From Nitrosomonas sp. (GTDB taxonomy: Bacteria > Pseudomonadota > Gammaproteobacteria > Burkholderiales > Nitrosomonadaceae): a DNA stretch of 64,000 bases. The DNA lies in contig NZ_JAHBZY010000007.1 of assembly GCF_019635155.1 (NCBI RefSeq), positions 83,557-147,556 of the forward strand, written 5' to 3'. The position numbers and the translations under genes were made by a program. Shown here piece after piece: positions 28,024 to 36,639 of the stretch. Positions within the stretch are counted from its first letter, which is position 1. Each line of letters starts with the position of its first letter. The notes beneath the pieces are model-generated. The model saw only the letters and a list, made by a program, of their open reading frames with translations. It was not told the origin of the DNA and did no database searches.

Positions 28024-28278
28024 ATGAAGCAGGAAGAAATGACACGGGATGAGTTCAGAAACGGATTAGCAAAATTGAATTGGAAGCAATCTGATTTTGC
28101 AATGGAAGCGGGGGTTACTCCGGTCGCAGTCAGCAATTGGTTGACCGGGATCGCGCCGTTACCAGTATGGGCGCAACGGCATTTGAAACTATTAATAACA
28201 CTTCATGATGTGGCCGCTACCCTACTCGAACCGCCCACAAAGAAAGCCAAAATGGCGCGGCGTGATGCCGTTTCATAA
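28024..28278 (+). CDS. Small helix-turn-helix (Cro/XRE-like) regulator
   Basis: An 84-residue protein whose residues 9-50 form a helix-turn-helix (RNGLAKLNWKQSDFAMEAGV, TPVAVSNWLTG). The Lys-rich C-terminus may help DNA binding. It lies inside the integrative element and is a candidate repressor or maintenance regulator. There is no Shine-Dalgarno before the ATG, only an alternating GC run. The neighbouring hicB is convergent. Confidence 0.75.
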   Translation: MKQEEMTRDEFRNGLAKLNWKQSDFAMEAGVTPVAVSNWLTGIAPLPVWAQRHLKLLITLHDVAATLLEPPTKKAKMARRDAVS

Positions 28279-28318
28279 ATCGAAGGAAACGCCAAAGGCA
28301 TGCGGCATTAATTGCCTT

Positions 28319-28717
28319 TCAAGTGCAAGCTTCCTGTAAAGCTTTACGGGCAATAAAGCTTGAGCGTGATTCGCCTGCTGCCTTGGCTGCTGCATCAATG
28401 CGCCGCAATACACGGGCGGGCAGCGTGATGTTTATTCTTTCCGCCTTGTCCGATAATTCAGAAAGATCAATCGTTACCACGGCCCACACGCAGCCGGAAA
28501 ACTCCGGATTCGATTGATGTTCACCGATAGAACGCGGTTCAGGAATCGCAGATCCATCATCAATCGCCGTTTCGAGCCATAATTCAACCGCCTCCCGTGC
28601 GTTGTCAATCGCTTCATCCAGAGTATCGCCCGCCGAAAAACAGCCCGGCAAATCGGGAACGATCACGCCGAAAGCGTGCTTATCGTCTCCCGGTTCAATC
28701 ACAATTGGGAATCTCAT
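28319..28717 (-). CDS. hicB: HicB-family antitoxin
   Basis: A 132-residue antitoxin with the degraded RNase H-like HicB fold (RFPIVIEPGDDKHAFGVIVPDLPGCFSAGD, TLDEAIDNAREAVELWLE) and a C-terminal ribbon-helix-helix or helical DNA-binding part (INITLPARVLRRIDAAAKAAGESRSSFI). It neutralises HicA and represses the operon. It follows hicA by 13 bp on the minus strand. It may stabilise the integrative element. Confidence 0.93.
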   Translation of the reverse strand: MRFPIVIEPGDDKHAFGVIVPDLPGCFSAGDTLDEAIDNAREAVELWLETAIDDGSAIPEPRSIGEHQSNPEFSGCVWAVVTIDLSELSDKAERINITLPARVLRRIDAAAKAAGESRSSFIARKALQEACT

Positions 28718-28730
28718 TTTTTACACTCCT

Positions 28731-28913
28731 TTATTTCAAACCAGCCTGCTTCAATAACTTGTTAACAAGCCCTATTCCTAAATCTTTTTTAGGGTGGGGA
28801 ACAGTGATATGCCCGGATCGTTCCGGGTGTGTATAGATATGATGCGATCCCTTCACGCCTCGAAGCACCCACCCTGCTTTTTCAAGTTGCCTGATAATCT
28901 CCGCACTACTCAT
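28731..28913 (-). CDS. hicA: HicA-family mRNA interferase toxin
   Basis: A 60-residue double-stranded RNA-binding-fold toxin that cleaves mRNA. MSSAEIIRQLEKAGWVLRGV, GSHHIYTHPERSG and HITVPHPKKDLGIGLVNKLL are typical, with the catalytic His in GSHHIY. An in-frame GTG at 28931 would lie inside the operator palindrome; the ATG at 28913 is the normal HicA start. No clear Shine-Dalgarno is seen, because the palindrome occupies that space. Gene order toxin then antitoxin is the usual one. Confidence 0.92.
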   Translation of the reverse strand: MSSAEIIRQLEKAGWVLRGVKGSHHIYTHPERSGHITVPHPKKDLGIGLVNKLLKQAGLK

Positions 28914-28915
28914 AA

Positions 28916-28930
28916 TGTGTATTATACACA
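28916..28930. promoter_or_regulatory. Perfect 15-bp palindrome before hicA (likely operator)
   Basis: TGTGTATTATACACA is a perfect inverted repeat with a single central base, two bases from the hicA start codon. HicB proteins repress their own operon by binding such sites. Its position suggests it blocks both promoter and ribosome access. Confidence 0.65.
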
Positions 28931-29010
28931 CTTAACGACACAATAGATAAAAAGCTAAATTTCCATAAGACTACTTGTTGATAAAACAAGCTCTTAAGAT
29001 AAACTAATTC

Positions 29011-29103
29011 ATCACTCCATAGTTCGGCGGAACGAAAAACGGATACCTTTACCGTCTTGGAGCGACCTATCTTGAAGGGCAATACTTTGAAAGGGTGTTA
29101 TGG
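29011..29103 (+). repeat. Structured leader repeat, copy 1 (orphan)
   Basis: This segment matches 31061-31156 over about 95 bp: ATCACTCCATAG, then CGGATACCTT, CTTGGAG, GACCT, CTTGAAGGG and a final GGGTG before ATG. CACTCCA and TTGGAGCG can pair as an enclosing stem (weaker here than in copy 2). After its ATG the frame closes at once (four codons), so the gene that should follow is missing. Confidence 0.7.
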
Positions 29104-29399
29104 ATTTTTTTTGAAGAGTATAGATGACAAGAACGAATTTACGATGCACTTGAAATTATTCACCCTATGACGTAACGAAACGTTACCCCATCATCCAATC
29201 AAGCTATACCGGTGCAGATAAATATCATGAATAATTTATAACCCACCCTCAAATTGAGGGTGAGATAAGATTGCCGCCAATTTGTCCCAAACCGGGAAGC
29301 CGGTTCATTTAGAGCCGCAATTTCGCGGAGTCCTCGTGCATCAACAAACAGGGAAAGAATACCCGATGATCCGCCTAAATCTCTTTAATCCAGTTTGAA
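29104..29399. other. Gene-free stretch after the orphan leader
   Basis: About 300 bp without a credible gene. It may contain the end of the PepSY-like transcript. No repeat other than the orphan leader was recognised. Confidence 0.4.
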
Positions 29400-29873
29400 T
29401 CAATCCTGTTCAGTTTTTAGGATTTTTCCGAAGGTATCCAATTCGAGTTCAAGCTCTTTACCTTCCGTTTTAATTTCGACTTCGTAGCCCGTAATCGTGC
29501 CATCAGGTGCCATAACCTTCTCCGCCTCTTTGATAGTTGCTTCTGGGTATGCTTTGGTTATGGCTTGAACTACTGGTTCCGGGAGCGTTTTTACGTCAAT
29601 GGCTTCCTCCTTCTGCAAAACTACCCCTTCAGAGTCATATAGAATTTCATACTCTTTGCCATTTTCTTTGTATTCCACTTCATAAGCAGCTTTCCCTTCA
29701 ATCATTTCCTTCTCAAATTCAACCTCTTTGGCATTTGGGTAGGCTTTCTCGAAAGCTTCAAGTACTGCTTTTGGTACTTGGTCTTTGCTTACCTTTTCCT
29801 CGGCAGCATTAACCGAGTTGAATGTAAGTAATACAACAACCAATAAAGCTACAAACGAAAATTGTGTTTTCAT
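29400..29873 (-). CDS. Secreted PepSY-like protein
   Basis: A 157-residue protein with a clear signal peptide (FSFVALLVVVLLTFNSVNAA) and two PepSY-like units (about 32-90 and 95-157), each opening with a helix (VPKAVLEAFEKAYPNAKEVE; PEPVVQAITKAYPEATIKEA) and followed by beta strands (AAYEVEYKENGKEYEILYD; GYEVEIKTEGKELELELD). Such periplasmic proteins are of unknown role, some linked to metal or redox systems. AGGAG lies 7 bp before the ATG. It is very rich in Glu/Lys and sits as cargo within the integrative element. Confidence 0.85.
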   Translation of the reverse strand: MKTQFSFVALLVVVLLTFNSVNAAEEKVSKDQVPKAVLEAFEKAYPNAKEVEFEKEMIEGKAAYEVEYKENGKEYEILYDSEGVVLQKEEAIDVKTLPEPVVQAITKAYPEATIKEAEKVMAPDGTITGYEVEIKTEGKELELELDTFGKILKTEQD

Positions 29874-30188
29874 TAGATACTCCTTCGGCTTCAGCCAAAA
29901 ATGAATTGATAAAAACCTTTTGATACACTTGAATTTTTAAGTGTAACTACTAAGACCTCAGTAAAATAATTTCGTTGTCTGTGAGGATTCGCATTACTCG
30001 TTGAAATCCTTTATTAGGAACACCCTATATTTTCAACATTTAGAGCTACTCGCATAAGTTACCCGCTTTTTTGAAAAGCGCTCCCCTGTTCTTCGTGTCG
30101 ATTGCCCGATATCTGAGCAACCCAAATCTTGACTTCAAATCCAAAAATCGACTCGGGAAGCAAGGCAATGGCCTTGAGTCAATTCCAA
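29874..30188. other. Gene-free stretch between PepSY-like and DUF3579 genes
   Basis: No gene is supported. Bases 30126-30163 (ATCTTGACTTCAAATCC, then CTCGGGAAG) partly repeat at 30986-31020. It presumably contains the PepSY-like promoter and the 3' end of the DUF3579 transcript. Confidence 0.4.
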
Positions 30189-30575
30189 TCAATATCTAAA
30201 AGGAAATTTAACCTTTCTCTGTTGCATCAATAGAATCAATCTAAGTTTTCTCATAAATGATATGAATTGCATTTCTGCGGCAACTGTATCCTGACAAATC
30301 ACTTCTTTTCCTGGTATTACTTGAAGCCTATTGTCATAGGCAAAATCCATAATAAATTTGTAACCATCCGGATTTGTACCTTTTAAAGCCACCTCAACCA
30401 ACACACAAACTTTACCCTGACGAATAACGGGATGGGCATATTTTGAGTACACCCAACGGCTATTCTTGTAACATGCAAGTGTTCCGCAGAGTCTTTCCGC
30501 CCAATCGCTTGGCCTGAATGGTTGATTATCTTCGGTTACACCCAGAATCAACCACTCTTTCGGCTCGGTTTTCAT
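30189..30575 (-). CDS. DUF3579-family protein with an unusual C-terminus
   Basis: The first ~90 residues match DUF3579, a small betaproteobacterial family (EPKEWLILGVTEDNQPFRPS, DWAERLCGTLACY, DPDGYKFIMDFA-like NPDGYKFIMDFAYDNRL). Family members are normally about 100-110 residues. Here the end (MQFISFMRKLRLILLMQQRKVKFPFRY) is basic and unlike it, so the tail may come from a frameshift or fusion. The ATG at 30575 is preferred over an upstream TTG, although no Shine-Dalgarno is clear. It is unusual to find this normally chromosomal family inside an integrative element. Confidence 0.7.
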   Translation of the reverse strand: MKTEPKEWLILGVTEDNQPFRPSDWAERLCGTLACYKNSRWVYSKYAHPVIRQGKVCVLVEVALKGTNPDGYKFIMDFAYDNRLQVIPGKEVICQDTVAAEMQFISFMRKLRLILLMQQRKVKFPFRY

Positions 30576-30590
30576 AGGATTAACCAGCAA

Positions 30591-31060
30591 TGAAAAGAGA
30601 ATCTACAATTACGGAACTGCTTGACCATGGACCATAGCAGTTTTTCTGTAGCAACAATTAAGAGTGAACAGCTAATTACTCTACTGTCACTATTCCAAAC
30701 GGTAATTGAGGAATTTTTGCAAACAATGGATGGCCATTCCATCGTATCAAGATGAAAATTTCGATAATCGCAATGCTTTATGCAAACCTCGAACTGATCC
30801 ATCGATCCACCTCCACAGAGGGCAATGCGTTCAGATAAATTTCAAACGGTTGCTCAAACCTTGACACCCAAATTTCAGTTATATTTTGAAATAGTTAATA
30901 TGAAAATCCTGTGAAGCGGGATAGCAAAAACATACAGAAAAAATTCACATTCCTTTGAAAAAGTAAATCCACGTTTTTTTGTGCATATCTTGGCTTCAAA
31001 TCTAATAACGCTTCGGGAAATTTTTGAGTAGAAAAAGATTTTTCCGGCTAGAATTATTTA
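30591..31060. other. Gene-free stretch before the second structured leader
   Basis: About 470 bp. A 76-codon open frame at 30572-30802 (minus) has no recognisable domain, no ribosome-binding site and odd composition, so I do not call it. The right part (30986-31020) partly repeats 30126-30163. Confidence 0.4.
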
Positions 31061-31153
31061 ATCACTCCATAGCCCGGCCAGGCGAAAAAGCGGATACCTT
31101 CAACCGCCTTGGAGTGACCTTTCTTGAAGGGTGCACTTTTGAAGGGATGTGCT
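31061..31153 (+). promoter_or_regulatory. Structured leader repeat, copy 2, upstream of an unknown gene
   Basis: ATCACTCCATAG...CCTTGGAGTGACCT: CACTCCA (31063-31069) pairs perfectly with TGGAGTG, enclosing about 42 nt with CGGATACCTT in the middle. GAAGGG at 31141-31146 is then the ribosome-binding site for the ATG at 31154. A diverged copy is at 29011. This could be a cis-acting RNA; I cannot match it to a known riboswitch. Confidence 0.55.
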
Positions 31154-31966
31154 ATGCCAGGAAAAGGCAAGAAATCCAATAAGCCAGCAGTCAAAGAACT
31201 ACCTGATCGATACCCGCGTACTGAAGAAATACTCATTTTTAGTGATATCAGTGACCTTGATCATGTATTCGGTTTACTCGACCAATTAAATGAAAACGCC
31301 AATTCAGCACCGCCCAATATTTCAAGTAATGAATGGGAAGATATATTTAAATATTCAACTATGTGCTACCTCATTGGGCAACTTAAAAAAGCATGTTTCG
31401 AGTATGAGCGGTTTTGGATTGATGAAGAAGATTGGAATTTGGAAGAGGATGAAGAATTTAATGAATACATGAATGATCCTGAAGAGCTTTGGTGGCTTGT
31501 CAATGAACTTGATCATGGCAGATGGGGGCTGGTGAATGGAAAAAACACAAGATTCTATGACCCGGCGTACCATGCCGCTGCAAGATCATTGCAAATGGCC
31601 ATGTATACCTATAAATATGTTGGTGATCATGAATGGGTAAGTTATTGCATTAACGAATTAAAACAAACCTTAACTCGCTACCATGCCGCTTCGCTTGAAA
31701 TCGTTATGCACAGGGATAATATTTATTTGAGCAGTAAGCAAAAATATTTTCCTTCGATTGATAGGATGAACGCCGGAAATAAAAAACGTATTTGTGAACA
31801 GCAGGAAGAAGCGGCAGCTAATTACGCGGAAATCAAACGGGAATTTAGTGAATTATCTAAAATTAAACCTCATAAGAATAAAACAAATCTCGTAAAAGAA
31901 TTAGTATCAAAAGGATATGGCGAAAGAACTATCTGGCGTGCATTAAAAGATAATCCTGATTCATAA
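31154..31966 (+). CDS. Unknown protein preceded by structured leader
   Basis: I do not recognise the family. The 270-residue protein starts with a short Lys-rich tail (MPGKGKKSNKPAVKEL), has an acidic, aromatic-rich middle (ERFWIDEEDWNLEEDEEFNE, residues 85-105), and two likely helical blocks. The C-terminus (NLVKELVSKGYGERTIWRAL) looks like a helix-turn-helix, suggesting DNA or RNA contact. An in-frame TTG at 31124 lies in the leader; ATG at 31154 has GAAGGG 7 bp upstream and is chosen. It stands alone between cargo genes and the AlpA module. Confidence 0.65.
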   Translation: MPGKGKKSNKPAVKELPDRYPRTEEILIFSDISDLDHVFGLLDQLNENANSAPPNISSNEWEDIFKYSTMCYLIGQLKKACFEYERFWIDEEDWNLEEDEEFNEYMNDPEELWWLVNELDHGRWGLVNGKNTRFYDPAYHAAARSLQMAMYTYKYVGDHEWVSYCINELKQTLTRYHAASLEIVMHRDNIYLSSKQKYFPSIDRMNAGNKKRICEQQEEAAANYAEIKREFSELSKIKPHKNKTNLVKELVSKGYGERTIWRALKDNPDS

Positions 31967-32117
31967 GAATAGCTTATCGCTTTTCTAGCCTTTCTTTTTT
32001 TACATCGAAAAAACTACTGTCACGCCGGTTGTGTGGCAGTTTCATCACATTTCATCATTCACACAACGCCCAGCAATTCCGGGCGGATTCATTAGTACAA
32101 ATAATGTTTATAGGTGA

Positions 32118-32375
32118 ATGATGACAAACAAACTATTACGGCTTCCGCGCGTGTTAGAACTGCGTGGAAAAAGCCGATCAGCACATTACGATGATATTCA
32201 AAAAGGCATGATGACGCCGCCGGTTAATTTGGGCGGGCGCTCAGTTGGGTGGCCGGAAAATGAAGTGGCTGCAATTAACGCCGCCCTGATTGCCGGTAAA
32301 TCTGAAAGCGAAATTAAAGAGCTTGTTAAGCGATTGATTGCAGATCGCCAGAACTCATGCGAGGTGGCGGCATGA
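32118..32375 (+). CDS. AlpA-like DNA-binding protein (possible excisionase/regulator)
   Basis: An 85-residue protein of AlpA/MerR-like helix-turn-helix type: KLLRLPRVLELRGKSRSAHY, then DIQKGMMTPPVNLGGRSVGW and PENEVAAINAALIAGKSESE. AlpA-like proteins switch on integrase genes or act as directionality factors of integrative elements. It heads a tightly packed run of genes to 37273. Its stop overlaps the ATG of the next gene (ATGA). Confidence 0.88.
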   Translation: MMTNKLLRLPRVLELRGKSRSAHYDDIQKGMMTPPVNLGGRSVGWPENEVAAINAALIAGKSESEIKELVKRLIADRQNSCEVAA

Positions 32376-32824
32376 GCAATCAGCTAACCCCTACCGACCT
32401 GATGCTACAAGCGCGGGATTCAGCAGAAACATACTTCAATCAATCGGTCCGCATCATTGATTCTAAATTCGGTGAAGGTTATGCCAAAACCCACCCGGAA
32501 TTAATCGGTGATTTCATGCGAACAGTAGCGGCTGATTTTCATACTGCGATTTTGAATCATAAGCTTGATGAACTGATTGCGGAAATTCTGATTCACTTCG
32601 ATGAGCCGGGGTTAACTTTGCCTATTCAGCTTAACCAATCATCAGGAAAGATAGCCGCATCGTGCGCTTGCAGAGTATCGCCACCCGCACCCGGTAAGGC
32701 GCATGACCTATTGCAAGAATGGATTGCAGGTCATCCGGGGCATACGCGGAAACAACACATCTTTGCTTGTGATCTTTTCAAGTGGTTAGATCAACGATCA
32801 ATAGGAGGCATTCAAGATGAATGA
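32372..32824 (+). CDS. Hypothetical protein of the DUF927 module
   Basis: A 150-residue soluble protein that I do not recognise. The start ATG at 32372 overlaps the preceding TGA and follows GAGGTGG; an ATG at 32357 is also in frame but has no such support. It opens with NQLTPTDLMLQARDSAETYF, which is helical. It overlaps the next start by 8 bp, so translation is coupled. Genes of this kind and position accompany AlpA and DUF927 in related islands. Confidence 0.65.
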   Translation: MSNQLTPTDLMLQARDSAETYFNQSVRIIDSKFGEGYAKTHPELIGDFMRTVAADFHTAILNHKLDELIAEILIHFDEPGLTLPIQLNQSSGKIAASCACRVSPPAPGKAHDLLQEWIAGHPGHTRKQHIFACDLFKWLDQRSIGGIQDE

Positions 32825-33098
32825 TTTTCTATTGACTTTGCCCTTCTGCTGGGTTTATGCTCGCTGTGCCATTGCAAAATCAATGGACGGGTTTAGCAGC
32901 CTGTTACACAAGCGGATACCGCCGCTGAGCGGTTTTTTTATATCCGTTATTTATTTGCCCTTTTGTTTTGGGTGGATATTTTGGGGAGCCGAAGGGCTCG
33001 CCGGTCTTGTGTCCGGTCTGCTAACCCGATTTATCCGCCCGCCCCGTGTCCCGCACGGGTGGCGGTTTTCTCGAAACCGTTCACACAAAGGAGCATGA
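32817..33098 (+). CDS. Small protein with hydrophobic segments
   Basis: A 93-residue protein with two hydrophobic parts (LLTLPFCWVYARCAIA, about 4-19; FFISVIYLPFCFGWIFWGAEG, about 40-60) and a basic C-terminal tail (RPPRVPHGWRFSRNRSHKGA). AGGAGG lies 8 bp before the ATG. It is inside a run of overlapping genes, which supports expression. No family is recognised; it may be a membrane peptide of the element. Confidence 0.55.
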   Translation: MNDFLLTLPFCWVYARCAIAKSMDGFSSLLHKRIPPLSGFFISVIYLPFCFGWIFWGAEGLAGLVSGLLTRFIRPPRVPHGWRFSRNRSHKGA

Positions 33099-33101
33099 AT
33101 C

Positions 33102-34016
33102 ATGACAATATCTAACACCGCTGCAACCGCAGCAAATCAAATCCAAGTCGCTGATAGCCCTGCTACATCAACCTGCCACGAACACCGATTGATCCATCCT
33201 AATGTGGGTTTTGGCATTGTCTGGAAATTGAAATACCTTGCAAATGCAGTTGGTTTCATGTGCCAGGAATTGCGCTCAAGCAAAGACCTGATTGTCTTAA
33301 CAGAGAATCGGGCGGCGGGATTTAATGCGGCGTTATTTCCTCTTCAACAAGAAGTCGAAACTATAAGAAGTAACCTGCTTTCGTCGGGCGGTACCGAAGG
33401 GGTTTTTCAGAATGTGTTAGAAAATATCAGGCAAGCTGAGAACCAATTGACATTTCTATCGATAACGCTTACGCCGGGAGAATGTGGTGAAGCGCGTTTC
33501 TTCACTCAAAATGATATTCCTAGTTTGTGTTTAATTATAAGCGGAATCGAAAGCTCTCTCAATGACGCTTTGGCGCAAATGAAATGGTTCGGACGACACG
33601 ACTTCGCCGGTAACGCTAGCATGTATAAGGATCGCTCAAGGCTTGTTGAACAAGTACAAACTGCAATCAATGACATTGGCGCGTTGTATCTACGTTTTTG
33701 TTATCAAGGGGGTGAATGCGAAGCATTGGATAATAGTGAAGGTGTTGTGGCTGAATTAAGGCGTCTTGTCGAAGCGGTTTGGGATATAAGCAACATGACG
33801 CCGGAAGGTGAACCGCAAAGAGATTTGAATCTTGCGCATGATCTGTTATTCCACGTATTTAGAGTGTTCGAGTCGAACATGGTGATCGAAAACACCGATT
33901 TGGCTCCGCTTTTGTTATCTGTCGATAACGCCGCAAGCACATTAAGAGTTGTTCTCCGTCAGTTGGAAGAGCAAATCGAAGCAGGTGATGCAGATGCCCA
34001 CGATTCCCTACATTAA
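33102..34016 (+). CDS. Hypothetical helical protein of the DUF927 module
   Basis: A 304-residue protein of unknown family, mostly helical with repeated long helices (LFPLQQEVETIRSNLL, EAVWDISNMTPEGEP, LRVVLRQLEEQIEAGD). AAGGAG lies 8 bp before the ATG. Its 3' end overlaps the DUF927 gene by 23 bp in another frame, so the two are coupled. No enzyme motif or membrane segment was seen. Confidence 0.65.
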   Translation: MTISNTAATAANQIQVADSPATSTCHEHRLIHPNVGFGIVWKLKYLANAVGFMCQELRSSKDLIVLTENRAAGFNAALFPLQQEVETIRSNLLSSGGTEGVFQNVLENIRQAENQLTFLSITLTPGECGEARFFTQNDIPSLCLIISGIESSLNDALAQMKWFGRHDFAGNASMYKDRSRLVEQVQTAINDIGALYLRFCYQGGECEALDNSEGVVAELRRLVEAVWDISNMTPEGEPQRDLNLAHDLLFHVFRVFESNMVIENTDLAPLLLSVDNAASTLRVVLRQLEEQIEAGDADAHDSLH

Positions 34017-36639
34017 ACGGGTGGCAGCCGCTGCACTGGGTAGCATTGATTCCGTTCTGAATCACTGGCTGCCCAGCGGCAAACGTGAAGGGCATGAATA
34101 CCTGCCGCTGAATCCGAAGAGATCGGACAGCGCGCCGGGTTCGTTTTCAATCAATCTGCATACCGGCGCATGGTCAGACTTTGCCACCGGCGACAAGGGG
34201 CTTGATCTGGTGTCGCTGGTCGCTTACCTGGAAAATGAGACTCAAGGAAAGGCCGCCAATCGTTTGGCGGTTTTTCTGGGTATCGAAGCGGAAGCAAGCA
34301 ACCCGCAAAAACGCGCCACAAACGGTTCCATAAAGCCGGGCAATGGTAAGCCATCAGCCAACAGACAAGAATCGAATGCCGTCCCGGTTTCGCCGGGCGG
34401 TGATGATGAAAAAGGCAATAAGTACGAATGGCGGTTCAAGGTTCCGCCGGGATTGCGCCCGTTATTCGGCTTGCCCGGATTACTGCAATTCCATGATGCC
34501 ACGTGCTGGTTTACCGAAGGCGAAAAGGCAGCGGAAGCCCTGCAAAAGCTGCTGCCTGATCATCCTGTATTGTGCTGGCAAGGTGGATCACAAGCCGTGG
34601 AGAAAAGTGATTATGCCTCGCTGGCCGGGCGTGATTGCGTGATCTTCCCGGATTACGATCTACCCGGCAAAAAAGCCGCCAATGATTTGATGAAGCGGTT
34701 GACGGCTGCGGGTGCACGTTCGGTTCGGGTGTTGGATGTCGACCGGTTGGAACGCGGAGCTGGTGAACAACTGAGGCCGGGAGACGATGCCGCTGATTTG
34801 GTGGCGTGCGGTTGGGATGCTGCCCGGTTCGGTGATTTCATCAAGCGTGAGGATGCGTTCTTACCTAATGCCAACCCCGGCGCCGGGCAATCGAAGCCAG
34901 CCGATAAACCCGATGAGCCGCAAGCGGAAGCCGTGCAACGTGGTTTTGAATTGTTCGATGACGGATTATATTTTCTGGAGCCGACCAAAGACGGGCGATT
35001 ACGCCGCCGCAAGGTATGCGCACGGCTGGAAGTGCTGGCATTGGCAAGAGATACCGATTCACGGGAATGGGGAACGCTGGTTCGTTTCGCCGATCCGGAC
35101 AACAAGGTTAAACAGTTGGTGATCCCTGCCCGTTCGTTCAATGGCGATGGATTGGAAGCTTCAGGCCGGTTGCTCTCCGAAGGTTTGACCATTGCACCCA
35201 AAGCACGGCAATTGGTCATTGAATACCTGCAAACGCAAAACCCCGAGAAACGCGCCAGCACGACAAACCGCACCGGCTGGCATGGTATTGGTGATGATCT
35301 GGTGTTTGTGTTGCCGGATGGTTCCATAGGTCATTCCGGTGATGAATGGCTATTCAGTGATAGCAAGCCTGATTCGAGCTTATTCCGGCAACGTGGTACG
35401 CTGAAGCAGTGGCGCGAGCATGTAGCGGCTTTGTGCGTAGGCAATAGCCGGTTAACGTTTGCGGTATCGGTTGCGTTCGCTGCGCCGTTACTGCATTTGA
35501 TCGAAATGGAATCGGGCGGCTTTCATCTTCGCGGTACCACTTCCAGCGGTAAAACCAGTGCTTTAACCGTGGCCGGTAGCGTGTGCGGTTCGCCTGAGTA
35601 TTTGCAACGCTGGCGATCGACCGATAACGGCTTGGAAAGCACCGCCCTATCCCACTGTGACGCGCTCTTGACCCTGGACGAATTGAAAATGATCGATGCC
35701 CGAATAGCCGGTGAGTCAGCTTACATGCTGGCTAACGGTGCGGCTAAGGTTCGAGCGAATGTCAGCGGAGGCGCACGAAATACCGCTAAATGGCGGCTGC
35801 TGTTCTTATCAGCCGGTGAATTGAGTTTGGCCCAGCATGTGGCCGAAGCTGGAAAGAAAACACCCGCAGGTGCTGAACTAAGAATGGCCGATATTCCCGC
35901 CGATGCCGGGCAAGGATTAGGCTGTTTCGAGAATCTGCACGGTTTCGAGAACGGGCATGAATTCTCTAAAGCGTTAAATGCCGCCGTGAATAAGCACTAT
36001 GGTACGGCTTTCCCTGCTTTCATTGAGCACGTGCTGAAGCATCGGGAAACATTGCGGGAATCGCTATTTAATGCTCGGCAAAAGTTCGAGAAAGCAACGC
36101 TTACCCAAGCAGCCAGCGGCCAAGCGCAACGGGTGGCCGCAAGGTTCGCTTTGGCCGGTGCAGCGGGAGAGCTGGCTACCGATTGGGACATTACCGGATG
36201 GCTACCGGGTGAAGCGATGCAAGCCGCCATCACATGTTTTAAAGCATGGCTGCAAGCCTTCGGCGGTGAAGGCAACAAGGAAGAGCGGGCCATGATTGAA
36301 CAAGTGCGGCATTTTCTGGAATTGCACGGTGAGGCAAGGTTTACCGATAGCGACCGGGCAAATGCAGATGATAGTCACGCGCCCAAAACGTTGAACCGTG
36401 CTGGTTTCCGCGAAAAGAACCATGAAGGAGAATTGGAGTTCTTTTGTTTGCCGGAAGTGTTCAAAACAGAAATCTGCAAAGGATTCGATTCCCGCTCAGT
36501 TGCTCGTCTGCTGATCGACCGTGGTTGCATGAAGCCGGGCGATGGTCGCAATTTAGCAACAAAGAAACGGCTTCCAGGCTGCGGTATGCAGCGGGTATTT
36601 CACATCCTACCCACCATTTGGGGTTCACCAAATGATTGA
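33994..36639 (+). CDS. DUF927 primase/helicase-like ATPase
   Basis: An 881-residue protein. The N-terminus (residues 1-90; FSINLHTGAWSDFATGDKGLDLV) looks like the primase-associated region of mobile-element replication proteins. A Toprim-like part (about 190-280; DCVIFPDYDLPGKKAANDLM, GDDAADLVACGW) follows. The DUF927 helicase-like domain (about 330-660) has Walker A GTTSSGKT at about 514-521 and ALLTLDELKMID as a likely Walker B. Such proteins are replication or mobilisation factors of integrative elements. The ATG at 33994 follows CAGGTG by 6 bp and is preferred over in-frame starts at 33949 and 33988. It overlaps both neighbours. Confidence 0.87.
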   Translation: MPTIPYIKRVAAAALGSIDSVLNHWLPSGKREGHEYLPLNPKRSDSAPGSFSINLHTGAWSDFATGDKGLDLVSLVAYLENETQGKAANRLAVFLGIEAEASNPQKRATNGSIKPGNGKPSANRQESNAVPVSPGGDDEKGNKYEWRFKVPPGLRPLFGLPGLLQFHDATCWFTEGEKAAEALQKLLPDHPVLCWQGGSQAVEKSDYASLAGRDCVIFPDYDLPGKKAANDLMKRLTAAGARSVRVLDVDRLERGAGEQLRPGDDAADLVACGWDAARFGDFIKREDAFLPNANPGAGQSKPADKPDEPQAEAVQRGFELFDDGLYFLEPTKDGRLRRRKVCARLEVLALARDTDSREWGTLVRFADPDNKVKQLVIPARSFNGDGLEASGRLLSEGLTIAPKARQLVIEYLQTQNPEKRASTTNRTGWHGIGDDLVFVLPDGSIGHSGDEWLFSDSKPDSSLFRQRGTLKQWREHVAALCVGNSRLTFAVSVAFAAPLLHLIEMESGGFHLRGTTSSGKTSALTVAGSVCGSPEYLQRWRSTDNGLESTALSHCDALLTLDELKMIDARIAGESAYMLANGAAKVRANVSGGARNTAKWRLLFLSAGELSLAQHVAEAGKKTPAGAELRMADIPADAGQGLGCFENLHGFENGHEFSKALNAAVNKHYGTAFPAFIEHVLKHRETLRESLFNARQKFEKATLTQAASGQAQRVAARFALAGAAGELATDWDITGWLPGEAMQAAITCFKAWLQAFGGEGNKEERAMIEQVRHFLELHGEARFTDSDRANADDSHAPKTLNRAGFREKNHEGELEFFCLPEVFKTEICKGFDSRSVARLLIDRGCMKPGDGRNLATKKRLPGCGMQRVFHILPTIWGSPND

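Noticed and set aside
30126-30163. Partial repeat of about 35 bp, second copy at 30986-31020
   Set aside because: Only about three quarters identical with gaps; could be chance in AT-rich DNA.
30572-30802. 76-codon minus-strand frame next to the DUF3579 gene
   Set aside because: Odd composition, no ribosome-binding site, overlaps the DUF3579 start.
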